DNA of 51,251 bases from contig USAC01000005.1 of NCBI GenBank assembly GCA_900552475.1, forward strand, positions 1-51,251, read 5' to 3'. Source of the stretch: an uncultured Eubacteriales bacterium. GTDB lineage: Bacteria > Bacillota > Clostridia > Oscillospirales > Oscillospiraceae. The position numbers and the translations under genes were made by a program. This document shows positions 15,729-25,165 of this stretch, piece by piece. The notes beneath the pieces are model-generated. The model was not told where the DNA came from, made no database searches, and saw nothing but the letters and a program-made list of their open reading frames with translations. The stretch's first letter is position 1, and each line of letters starts with the position of its first letter.

Positions 15729-15765
15729 TTGGGAGGATACCCTCGAAGAATGGTACGAACTGCAA

Positions 15766-15793
15766 GCGGCACGCGGCTTGACCGCGTGACCGC
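15766..15793 (+). promoter_or_regulatory. Hairpin between rpsD and rpoA
   Basis: GCGG (15766-15769) pairs with CCGC (15790-15793), and ACGCGG (15771-15776) with CCGCGT (15782-15787), around a five-base loop. There is no T-run, so it is not a standard terminator. It may protect or process the mRNA. Confidence 0.4.
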
Positions 15794-15820
15794 AATGACA
15801 AGATGAAGGAGGGTAACCGC

Positions 15821-16771
15821 ATGATCGAAATTGAGAAGCCCCAGATCGAGTGCATCGAGACCCCGGCTGACATCACTTATGGCAAGTACGTGGTAGAGCC
15901 TCTGGAGCGCGGCTATGGCACCACCCTCGGCAACGCCCTGCGCCGCATTCTGCTTTCCTCTCTGCCCGGCACTGCGCCGACGACCATCAAGATCGACGGT
16001 GTGCAGCACGAGTTTTCCACCATCCCCGGCGTCAAGGAGGATGTGACGGAGATCGTTCTGAACATCAAGAGCTTGCTGACCAAGCTCCATGGTGATTCCG
16101 GCAAGACCGTCTATATCGAGGCGGTGGGTCCCTGCACAGTTACCGCCGGCGACATTAAGGCCGACGGTGAGGTGGAGATCCTGAATCCGGATCTGCACAT
16201 TGCGACGCTGGACAGCGGTGCCACGCTGAACATGGAGATCACCCTCTCCCATGGTCGGGGCTATGTGCCCGCCGACCGGAATAAGCCCACGCAAAACGTC
16301 ATCGGCACCATTGCCGTGGATTCCATCTATACCCCTGTCAAGAAGGTCAACTACACTGTGGAGCCCACCCGTGTGGGTACCTCCAGCGACTTCGACAAGC
16401 TGACGCTGGAAGTCTGGACCGACGGGACCATTTCTGCCCGGGACGCTGTTTCTCTGGGCGCCAAGATCCTGTGCGACCACTTCACTCTGTTCACCGACCT
16501 CTCCGAAAGCGTTGGCAGCAAGCCTACGGTGGTGGAGAAGGCGGAGGCCCAGCGTGACAAGGTACTGGAAATGACCATCGAGGAGCTGGACCTCTCTGTC
16601 CGCAGCTTCAACTGCCTCAAGCGCGCCAACATCAACACCGTCGAGGACTTGATCTCCAAGACCGAGGACGAGATGATGAAGGTCCGCAACCTGGGCCGCA
16701 AGTCCCTGGAAGAGGTCATCAACAAGCTGGCGATGATGGGCCTGCACCTGGCTGACGAGGAAAACAACTAA
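15821..16771 (+). CDS. rpoA: RNA polymerase alpha subunit
   Basis: Alpha dimerises to nucleate RNA polymerase assembly, and its C-terminal domain contacts DNA and activators. The 316-residue product has the N-terminal domain with LERGYGTTLGNALRRILLSS (about 28-47) and a C-terminal domain with helix-hairpin-helix LKRANINTVEDLISKTEDE and NLGRKSLEEV. The ATG at 15821 fits GGAGGG 8-13 bases upstream; an in-frame ATG at 15803 would place that site inside the gene. Confidence 0.98.
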   Translation: MIEIEKPQIECIETPADITYGKYVVEPLERGYGTTLGNALRRILLSSLPGTAPTTIKIDGVQHEFSTIPGVKEDVTEIVLNIKSLLTKLHGDSGKTVYIEAVGPCTVTAGDIKADGEVEILNPDLHIATLDSGATLNMEITLSHGRGYVPADRNKPTQNVIGTIAVDSIYTPVKKVNYTVEPTRVGTSSDFDKLTLEVWTDGTISARDAVSLGAKILCDHFTLFTDLSESVGSKPTVVEKAEAQRDKVLEMTIEELDLSVRSFNCLKRANINTVEDLISKTEDEMMKVRNLGRKSLEEVINKLAMMGLHLADEENN

Positions 16772-16827
16772 ATTTTCCGCCGGGAACACCCCGGCGCACC
16801 AAAATCCTTACAAGGAGGAGAACCGAA

Positions 16828-17169
16828 ATGCCCGGAACTCGGAAACTTGGCAAGACCAGCGACCAGCGCATGGCTATGCTGCGTCAGCAGGTCACTGATT
16901 TCCTGGATAACGGCAAGATGGAGACCACCATCACCCGTGCCAAGGAAATCAAGCCCATGGCTGAAAAGATGATCACCCTGGGTAAGAAGGCCGATCTGGC
17001 CGCTTACCGTCAGGCGATGTCTTTCATCACCCGCGAAGATGTCTGCAAGAAGATCTTCAAGGAGATCGCTCCCAAGTATGCGGAGCGCAACGGCGGCTAT
17101 ACCCGCATCATCCGCACCGGCATCCGCCGCGGCGATGCTGCTGAGACCGCTATCATCGAGCTCGTCTGA
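16828..17169 (+). CDS. rplQ: 50S ribosomal protein L17
   Basis: L17 is an intersubunit-side protein near the tunnel exit. The 113-residue product has KLGKTSDQRMAMLRQQVTDF near the start, TRAKEIKPMAEKMITLGKK in the middle, and ends GGYTRIIRTGIRRGDAAE..IIEL. It is the last gene of the cluster; a small hairpin (16778-16796) lies between it and rpoA, and a strong terminator follows. Confidence 0.98.
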   Translation: MPGTRKLGKTSDQRMAMLRQQVTDFLDNGKMETTITRAKEIKPMAEKMITLGKKADLAAYRQAMSFITREDVCKKIFKEIAPKYAERNGGYTRIIRTGIRRGDAAETAIIELV

Positions 17170-17199
17170 TTCAGACCCGCTCACGGCGTAAGCACTGAT

Positions 17200-17250
17200 A
17201 AAAGCCCCATTGTCATGGAACTCGAGACCATGACAATGGGGCTTTTTATG
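17200..17250 (+). terminator. Strong bidirectional terminator after rplQ
   Basis: A perfect 19-bp stem (17200-17218 with 17228-17246) is flanked by A4 and T5, so it can stop transcription from either side: the ribosomal cluster on the plus strand and glnN on the minus strand. Confidence 0.92.
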
Positions 17251-17285
17251 GGTTAATTAAATAGCTGTAACGCCATTTTATGTAG

Positions 17286-17319
17286 AACAAGCCCCCGGAA
17301 AAGTTTTCGGGGGCTTGTT
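17286..17319 (-). terminator. Hairpin downstream of glnN
   Basis: AACAAGCCCCCG and its complement form a 12-bp stem with a ten-base loop. To its right is a 40-base purine-only tract (17321-17359), which reads as poly-pyrimidine on the glnN transcript. There is no T-run after the stem on either strand, so its terminator role is uncertain. Confidence 0.4.
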
Positions 17320-17373
17320 CAGAAAAAAGAAGAAAAAGAAGAAAAAAGAGAAAAGCAAAAATAAGAACTGGAC

Positions 17374-19470
<2,097 letters not shown>

Positions 19471-19523
19471 AATCAGCACTCCTTTACTCAATTGAAAAAC
19501 GCATGGCGTTTTACGCAAGGTAC

Positions 19524-19571
19524 AAAAAAAGACAAAGCCGCCTGAGATAACATCTCTCAGACGCCTTTGCC
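19524..19571 (-). terminator. Attenuator in the glnN leader
   Basis: On the minus strand an imperfect 17-bp stem (19571-19555 with 19547-19531) with a seven-base loop is followed by T7. It begins only about ten bases after the predicted start of transcription, so basal transcription should end at about 55 bases. The bases ACATC before it can instead pair with GATGT inside the 5' arm and loop, an alternative that would break the terminator. Confidence 0.75.
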
Positions 19572-19583
19572 TTCGATGTGGGC

Positions 19584-19612
19584 ATTATACGAGCGTTTTT
19601 CGGATTTGTCAA
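19584..19612 (-). promoter_or_regulatory. Consensus promoter of glnN
   Basis: On the minus strand TTGACA (19612-19607) and TATAAT (19589-19584) are separated by exactly 17 bases. The core GCTCGTATAAT is the same as in the ppnP promoter. Confidence 0.85.
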
Positions 19613-19652
19613 TCCTGTTTTGCGTTTTTTGTCAATTTTGCCGAAAAGGGGT

Positions 19653-19681
19653 TTGACAAGCGGGGATGCCCGTGCTATAAT
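19653..19681 (+). promoter_or_regulatory. Consensus promoter of the glutamate synthase operon
   Basis: TTGACA (19653-19658) and TATAAT (19676-19681) with 17-base spacing, a perfect match to the sigma-A consensus. It diverges from the glnN promoter, with the -35 boxes about 40 bases apart. Confidence 0.85.
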
Positions 19682-19700
19682 TCAAAAAAATTCAAAATCC

Positions 19701-19765
19701 GGATGAGCAATGGCGTTCATCTCTGCAGAGGAATTGGCTTCCTCTGCGGAGATGGACGCCTTTTT
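19701..19765 (+). terminator. Attenuator in the glutamate synthase leader
   Basis: A 22-bp nearly perfect stem (19712-19733 with 19739-19760) with a five-base loop and T5 lies between promoter and first gene. GATGA (19702-19706) can instead pair with TCATC (19717-19721), which uses part of the 5' arm, so the two folds are exclusive. This is the architecture of a leader controlled by antitermination. Confidence 0.8.
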
Positions 19766-19790
19766 AATTGTTAAAAAGGAGAGAAAAAGA

Positions 19791-20882
19791 ATGAAGAAAG
19801 AGGGGCAGGTAAGGATTCCCTCCGGCTGCGCGATTTCCGCGGTGATTTCCCGTAAGGGCGAGCGGATGAGCGGGGAGGGAATCATGAAGAGCATGGTTCC
19901 CATGCATGAGCGTTCAAATGGATTGGGCGGCGGCTTTGCGGCCTATGGCATTTACCCGGAATACCGGGACTTTTACGCGTTCCATGTCTTTTTTGAGGAC
20001 GACACCGCCCGCCGGGCGTGTGAGGCGCAGCTGCGGGAGCGGTTTGAGATCGTGCAGGCCGAGCCTGTCCCGGTACACAAGGTCCCGCAGATCACAGACG
20101 TGCCGCTGATCTGGCGGTATTTCCTCGCGCCGCTGCAGTCGGTCGTGGCGCGGCTGCAGATCGACGAGAAGGAATATGTCGCGCGCACGGTGATGCATCT
20201 GAACACGGCGCTGCAGGGCGTGTATGTCTTTTCAAGCGGCAAGAATATGGGGACGTTCAAGGCCGTGGGATACCCGGAGGATGTGGGCCGGTTCTACCGG
20301 CTCGACAGCTATGCGGGCTATTGCTGGACGGCACACGGGCGTTATCCGACAAACACGCCCGGCTGGTGGGGCGGCGCGCACCCGTTTACGCTGCTCGACT
20401 ATTCGGTCGTACACAACGGGGAGATCTCGTCCTATGACGCGAACCGGCGCTATATGGAGATGTTCGGCTATCGCTGTACGCTGCAGACCGATACGGAGGT
20501 CATCACCTATATCGCCGACTATCTGCTGCGGCGGCAGGGGCTGACGCTGGAGGAGCTGGCGTCCGTCATCGCCGCGCCGTTCTGGAGCACGATTGCACGC
20601 AGGAGCCCCGCCGAGGCAGAACAGCTGACATATCTGCGCAAGGTCTATGCCAGCCTGCTCATCACGGGGCCGTTTTCGATCGTACTGGGCTTCACGGGCG
20701 GGCTGATGGCGCTCAACGACCGGCTGAAGCTCCGTTCGCTCATCACCTCGACCTGCGGCGACCGGGTCTATATCGCGAGCGAGGAGGCGGCTATCCGCGC
20801 GATGGAGCCGCACGCGGGTCATTTCTACGCCCCGATGGGCGGCGAGCCGATGATTGTGAAAGTGGAAGAAGGTGCTTACTGA
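19791..20882 (+). CDS. Glutamate synthase, glutamine amidotransferase subunit
   Basis: This is the class II glutaminase component of a split glutamate synthase: it releases ammonia from glutamine for the synthase subunit. The 363-residue product starts MKKEGQVRIPSGCAISAVIS; Cys13 is the likely catalytic nucleophile exposed by removal of a short propeptide, followed by the family segment MHERSNGLGGGFAAYGIYP and later GRYPTNTPGWWGGAHPF. The ATG at 19791 has AAGGAG 8 bases upstream; the in-frame ATG at 19710 lies inside the attenuator and is not used. The TGA overlaps the next ATG by one base. Confidence 0.9.
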   Translation: MKKEGQVRIPSGCAISAVISRKGERMSGEGIMKSMVPMHERSNGLGGGFAAYGIYPEYRDFYAFHVFFEDDTARRACEAQLRERFEIVQAEPVPVHKVPQITDVPLIWRYFLAPLQSVVARLQIDEKEYVARTVMHLNTALQGVYVFSSGKNMGTFKAVGYPEDVGRFYRLDSYAGYCWTAHGRYPTNTPGWWGGAHPFTLLDYSVVHNGEISSYDANRRYMEMFGYRCTLQTDTEVITYIADYLLRRQGLTLEELASVIAAPFWSTIARRSPAEAEQLTYLRKVYASLLITGPFSIVLGFTGGLMALNDRLKLRSLITSTCGDRVYIASEEAAIRAMEPHAGHFYAPMGGEPMIVKVEEGAY

Positions 20883-22387
20883 TGTCCGTATCCTATCTGT
20901 TTCCGGAGTTTGAGGTGGTGCGCAGCGAAACGCGGTGCACGGCCTGCCGCATCTGCGAAAAGCAGTGCGCCTGCGGCGTACACAGCTTTGACGAAAAGAC
21001 GAAGCACATGCGCGCCGACGAGAGCCGCTGCGTGGACTGTCAGCGCTGCGTGTCGTTCTGTCCGACGCACGCGCTGAAGATTGTCAAAAACGACTGTACC
21101 TTCCGTGAAAACGCCAACTGGCAGGCGGACACGATCCGCGAGATCTACAAGCAGGCAGCCAGCGGCGGCGTGCTGCTGTCGTCCATGGGGACGCCGAAGG
21201 CGCTGCCGGTGTACTGGGACCGGATATTGATCAACGCCTCGCAGGTGACGAACCCGCCGATTGATCCGCTGCGCGAACCGATGGAGACGCGCGTTTTCCT
21301 CGGCAAAAAGCCGGCGCAGATTGCGCGCGATGAGAACGGGCGGCTCAAGACCGACCTCCCGCCGCAGCTGGAGCTGAGCATGCCCGTGCTCTTTTCAGCG
21401 ATGAGCTACGGCTCGATCAGCTATAACGCGCAGAAGAGCCTTGCGCTCGCGGCGCAGCGGCTCGGAACCTGCTGGAACGCGGGGGAGGGCGGCCTGCATG
21501 AGGATTTTTACGACTTCGGGCCGCAGACGGTGGTGCAGGTGGCCTCCGGGCGCTTCGGCGTGTATGAGGGGTATCTGAACGCGGGCGCGGCCATCGAGAT
21601 CAAGATGGGGCAGGGGGCGAAGCCCGGCATCGGCGGACATCTACCCGGGCGGAAGGTCGGCGCGGACGTCTCGCGCACGCGCATGATTCCGCAGGGGAGC
21701 GATGCCATCTCGCCCGCGCCGCACCACGACATCTACTCCATCGAGGACCTGCGGCAGCTGGTGTTCTCGCTCAAGGAGGCCACGCGGTATGAAAAGCCCG
21801 TCATCGTCAAGGTGGCGGCGGTGCACAACATCGCGGCCATCGCCAGCGGTATCGCCCGCAGCGGCGCGGACATCATCGCCATCGACGGCCTGCGCGGCGG
21901 CACGGGCGCGGCACCGACACGCATCCGCGACAACGTCGGTATCCCGATCGAGCTTGCGCTCGCGGCGGTTGACCAGCGGCTGCGCGACGAGGGGATCCGC
22001 GACCGGGTGAGCCTGATTGTCGGCGGGAGCATCCGCTCTGCGGCGGACGTGGTGAAGGCTGTGGCGCTCGGGGCGGACGCGTGCTATATCGCGACGGCGG
22101 CGCTGCTGGCGCTGGGGTGCCACCTCTGCCGCACCTGCCAGAGCGGCAACTGCAGCTGGGGCATCGCGACGCAGCGGGAGGAGCTGACACGGCGGCTCGA
22201 CCCGGAGGAGGGCGCGCAGCGGCTCGTGAATCTGATGACCGCGTGGCGCCATGAGATCAAGGAGATGATGGGCGGCATGGGCATCAACTCCATCGAGGCG
22301 CTGCGCGGAAACCGGCTGATGCTCTGCGGCGTCGGGATGACGGAAAAGGAGCTGGAGATTCTCGGCATCCGCCACGCCGGGGAGTGA
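20882..22387 (+). CDS. gltB: Glutamate synthase, FMN-binding synthase subunit with ferredoxin domain
   Basis: The 501-residue protein forms glutamate from 2-oxoglutarate and ammonia using FMN and iron-sulphur clusters. Residues 18-60 or so hold two [4Fe-4S] motifs (CTACRICEKQC and CVDCQRCVSFCP). The rest is the FMN-binding TIM barrel of GltS type: AMSYGSISYNAQKSLA, GEGGLHEDFYDF, PGIGGHLPGRKV, DGLRGGTGAAPTRIRDN, and a CHLCRTCQSGNCSWG cluster segment for the 3Fe-4S centre. It is the archaeal-type, ferredoxin-fused arrangement, and works with the flanking amidotransferase and GXGXG subunits. Confidence 0.93.
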   Translation: MSVSYLFPEFEVVRSETRCTACRICEKQCACGVHSFDEKTKHMRADESRCVDCQRCVSFCPTHALKIVKNDCTFRENANWQADTIREIYKQAASGGVLLSSMGTPKALPVYWDRILINASQVTNPPIDPLREPMETRVFLGKKPAQIARDENGRLKTDLPPQLELSMPVLFSAMSYGSISYNAQKSLALAAQRLGTCWNAGEGGLHEDFYDFGPQTVVQVASGRFGVYEGYLNAGAAIEIKMGQGAKPGIGGHLPGRKVGADVSRTRMIPQGSDAISPAPHHDIYSIEDLRQLVFSLKEATRYEKPVIVKVAAVHNIAAIASGIARSGADIIAIDGLRGGTGAAPTRIRDNVGIPIELALAAVDQRLRDEGIRDRVSLIVGGSIRSAADVVKAVALGADACYIATAALLALGCHLCRTCQSGNCSWGIATQREELTRRLDPEEGAQRLVNLMTAWRHEIKEMMGGMGINSIEALRGNRLMLCGVGMTEKELEILGIRHAGE

Positions 22388-22441
22388 AAAAGCGATATTT
22401 ATAGGAAATTCAGTGGCAATTGGATGGGAGGCGTAGTAAAA

Positions 22442-23164
22442 TTGTTTTTCATAGATGCGGACCGGCTGGACTATACGGCCATCAATGAGGCGCTGCGGCG
22501 CAGCGGGCCGGTCTGCCGGATTACCGGCTGTCTCGGGCAGCGGTTCATCGCGGCGGGCATGAGCGATAAGACGATCGAGATCTACGGAATCCCCGGCAAC
22601 GCCCTCGGGGCGTATCTGACCGGGGCGGAGATCACGGTCAACGGCAACGCGCAGGACGCCGTGGGCGATACGATGAACGCGGGGCGGATCGTTGTGCGCG
22701 GGGATATCGGCGACACGGCGGGCTATGCCATGCGCGGGGGAGAAATCTTTGTCGGCGGGAGCGCCGGATACCGCGCGGGCGTTCATATGAAGGCCTATCG
22801 CGAGAAGAAGCCGGTGCTTGTGATCGGCGGGCGCGCGGGGAGCTTTCTCGGAGAGTATCAGGCGGGAGGGCTGATCCTTGTGCTGGGTCTTCACACGGAC
22901 GGACGGCCCATTGTCGGGAACTTTCCCTGCACCGGTATGCACGGGGGCAAGATGGTGCTGCGCGGTGACGTATCGGCCATCCAGTTCCCGCAGCAGACGG
23001 CCCAGCATCCGGCGGCGGAGGAGGATCTGTGCGAGATCCGGCCGCTGGTCGAGCGGTTTGCGAAGCTGTTCGGCCACGATGCGCAGGCGCTGATGGCCGG
23101 GCCGTTCACAGTGGTGACCCCCGAGGGGCACAACCCCTATCAACAGATGTATGTCGCCAACTGA
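22442..23164 (+). CDS. Glutamate synthase, GXGXG-domain subunit
   Basis: This corresponds to the C-terminal structural domain of large GltB, a right-handed beta-helix of GXGXG repeats (GAYLTGAEITVNGNAQDAVG, GRIVVRGDIGDTAGYAMRGG, GGKMVLRGDV). About 240 residues. A TTG start at 22442 is proposed because GGGAGG (22426-22431) is ten bases upstream and the product then opens FFIDADRLDY like homologues; the ATG at 22424 overlaps that site and has no good one of its own. It completes the three-subunit enzyme. Confidence 0.85.
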   Translation: MFFIDADRLDYTAINEALRRSGPVCRITGCLGQRFIAAGMSDKTIEIYGIPGNALGAYLTGAEITVNGNAQDAVGDTMNAGRIVVRGDIGDTAGYAMRGGEIFVGGSAGYRAGVHMKAYREKKPVLVIGGRAGSFLGEYQAGGLILVLGLHTDGRPIVGNFPCTGMHGGKMVLRGDVSAIQFPQQTAQHPAAEEDLCEIRPLVERFAKLFGHDAQALMAGPFTVVTPEGHNPYQQMYVAN

Positions 23165-23185
23165 CGCGGCGGAAGGGAGACGGAG

Positions 23186-24403
23186 ATGAAGTATTCTCGG
23201 GAAGAGATTCAGCAGTACATTGTCGAGGAGGAGGTCAAGTTTATCCGCATGGCCTTCTGCGATATTTACGGCAAACAGAAGAATATCTCCATCATGGCCG
23301 ACGAGTTCGGGCGGGCGTATGAGCATGGCATCGCCATCGACGCTTCGGCGGTGCCTGGGTTCGGTGATGTGGTGCATTCGGATCTGCTCCTGTTTCCGGA
23401 CACGTCCACGCTGACGGCACTGCCGTGGCGGCCGGAGCACGGGCGCGTGGTGCGGATGCTCTGCGCCGTGAAGCACCCGGATGGTACGCCCTGCGCGGCT
23501 GACTGCCGCTCGCTGCTGCAGCGCGCCGCGGCGGATGCCGCGCAGGAGGGGATCACGTTTGCTTTCGGCTCGGAGATGGAGTTCTATCTTTTCCGGCGCG
23601 ACGAGAACGGCGAGCCGACACGCATCCCCTATGACAACGCCGGCTATATGGACATTGCGCCCGAGGACAAGGGGGAGAATGTGCGCCGTGAGATCTGCCT
23701 GACGCTCGAGCAGATGGGAATCCAGCCGGAGCGCTCGCACCACGAGGAGGGGCCGGGGCAGAATGAGATCGACTTCCGCTACGCGGATCCCGTTACGGCG
23801 GCGGACAACGCCGTGACCTTCCGCACGGTGGTGCACACGATCGCGGCGCGCAACGGTCTGTGCGCAGATTTTTCGCCCAAACCTCTGGCACATGCGCCGG
23901 GCAACGGTATGCATGTCAATTTTTCCGTCCACGCGGTGGATGGACGCGACGTGATGCCGGAGGTGATCGCCGGGATTCTGGCGCATATCACCGAAATGAC
24001 CGCGTTTTTAAACGCGACGGAGGAATCTTATCACCGTTTCGGCGTCGGGAAGGCACCGGGATATATCTCCTGGTCGCGCGAGAACCGCTCGCAGCTCATC
24101 CGGATCCCGGCGGCGGACGGCGAATATCGCCGCGCGGAGCTGCGCTCACCGGATCCGATGTGCAACCCCTATCTGGCGTTTACGCTGCTGATCCGGGCGG
24201 GACTGGACGGTATCCGGACGCATGCGCAGCTGCCGGAGGCGACGGATCTGGATCTGTATCACGCGCCGGAGGACGTCCACGCGCGCTGCAGGGCGCTGCC
24301 GCGGTCGCTGGCACAGGCGCGGGAGGCCGCGGCGCAGAGCCGCTTCATTGAAAAGAGCCTGCCGCGTGAGATGATAGAAGGCTATACCGGCTCGGCCGGA
24401 TAA
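23186..24403 (+). CDS. glnA: Glutamine synthetase, type I, short form
   Basis: A second glutamine synthetase, 405 residues against 440-470 for most type I enzymes. Motifs present: IDASAVPGF...SDLLLFPD (active-site Asp kept; the usual DGSS reads DASA), FGSEMEFYLF, EEGPGQNEIDFRYAD and GNGMHVNFS, and ENRSQLIRIP. The segment DLYHAPEDV aligns with the tyrosine region adenylylated in enterobacteria, but the surroundings differ and no adenylyltransferase gene is in view. Its place in the glt operon suggests that glutamine synthesis and glutamate formation are coexpressed. Its activity, or role as a regulator, is unproven. Confidence 0.88.
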   Translation: MKYSREEIQQYIVEEEVKFIRMAFCDIYGKQKNISIMADEFGRAYEHGIAIDASAVPGFGDVVHSDLLLFPDTSTLTALPWRPEHGRVVRMLCAVKHPDGTPCAADCRSLLQRAAADAAQEGITFAFGSEMEFYLFRRDENGEPTRIPYDNAGYMDIAPEDKGENVRREICLTLEQMGIQPERSHHEEGPGQNEIDFRYADPVTAADNAVTFRTVVHTIAARNGLCADFSPKPLAHAPGNGMHVNFSVHAVDGRDVMPEVIAGILAHITEMTAFLNATEESYHRFGVGKAPGYISWSRENRSQLIRIPAADGEYRRAELRSPDPMCNPYLAFTLLIRAGLDGIRTHAQLPEATDLDLYHAPEDVHARCRALPRSLAQAREAAAQSRFIEKSLPREMIEGYTGSAG

Positions 24404-24426
24404 GAGCACAGAAGGGAGGGATACAG

Positions 24427-25014
24427 GTGAATGACCGTGACCGCTGTTACAGCGTATTGCTTGTATCCTCCTCTGCGCGGCTGAACGGCTCGATGCTGCC
24501 GCTGCTGGCCGGGAGTCAGTATCAGCAGCCCATCGCCGTTGCGGCGACGGTTGCGGGCGCGCGGCGCGCTCTGCTTGAGCGGCGCTTTGACCTCGTGCTC
24601 ATCAACACCCCGATGCCGGACGACTTCGGCACGCAGCTGGCGCTCGACGTCTGTGAAAACACCGGATCAGGCGTGCTTCTGCTCGTGAAGGCGGAGCACT
24701 ACCCCGATATCAATGCCCGGGTATCGGATTTCGGTGTGCTCACGGTGTCCAAGCCCACAACGGCGCAGATCATGACGCAGTCGCTGCGGCTGCTGCGCAG
24801 CACGCGCGAGCGCCTGCGGCGGATGGAACAGAAAACGGCTACGCTGGAGAGAAAGATGGAGGAGATCCGGATCGTAAACCGCGCAAAGTGGATGCTGATC
24901 GACAGGCTCCATCTGACGGAGCAGGAGGCGCACCGCATGATCGAAAAGCGGGCGATGGATCGCTGCGTGACGCGGCGCGTCATTGCGGAGGAAATCCTCG
25001 CAGACGAGAAGTAG
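24427..25014 (+). CDS. ANTAR-domain regulator with degenerate receiver
   Basis: A 195-residue protein: residues 8-118 form a receiver-like fold, a coiled-coil helix spans about 118-140, and residues 140-190 are an ANTAR RNA-binding domain (VNRAKWMLIDRLHLTEQEAH, RRVIAEEIL). ANTAR proteins are known antiterminators that bind leader RNA hairpins. The receiver lacks the acidic pair (Ser14-Ser16 instead) and has Asn60 where the phosphoryl-accepting Asp should be; Lys109 remains. It probably does not accept phosphate. The start is GTG, with GGGAGGG six bases upstream. As last gene of the glt operon, preceded by attenuators before glt and glnN, it is the likely nitrogen antiterminator (NitR-like), by inference. 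Confidence 0.88.
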   Translation: MNDRDRCYSVLLVSSSARLNGSMLPLLAGSQYQQPIAVAATVAGARRALLERRFDLVLINTPMPDDFGTQLALDVCENTGSGVLLLVKAEHYPDINARVSDFGVLTVSKPTTAQIMTQSLRLLRSTRERLRRMEQKTATLERKMEEIRIVNRAKWMLIDRLHLTEQEAHRMIEKRAMDRCVTRRVIAEEILADEK

Positions 25015-25026
25015 ACACCGCGCAGA

Positions 25027-25068
25027 AAAAAGGGAGATCGAAGCCGGCGGCTTCGATCTCCCTTTTTG
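25027..25068 (+). terminator. Terminator of the glutamate synthase operon
   Basis: An 18-bp stem (25028-25045 with 25049-25066), loop GGC, with T5 at the end and A5 at the start. Confidence 0.9.
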
Positions 25069-25080
25069 ATTTTGCAGATG

Positions 25081-25111
25081 AAAAAACAGGGCTGCCTTTC
25101 GGCAGCCCTGT
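25081..25111 (-). terminator. Terminator of the cstA operon
   Basis: On the minus strand an 11-bp stem (ACAGGGCTGCC and its complement, loop of four) is followed by T6 (plus strand A6 at 25081-25086). Confidence 0.85.
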
Positions 25112-25165
25112 CTCTGTCAGCGGAGACTGGCAAAACTCCGCCCTGATTCAGTTGGAAAACCCAGC

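Noticed and set aside
17321..17359. Purine-only tract as a regulatory or structural element
   Set aside because: It may simply be part of the termination zone of glnN; nothing more can be supported.
19690..19765. Classical two-hairpin ANTAR target with hexanucleotide loops
   Set aside because: The leader is too short and no pair of six-base loops with A1 and G4 could be drawn with confidence; only a general antitermination model is proposed.
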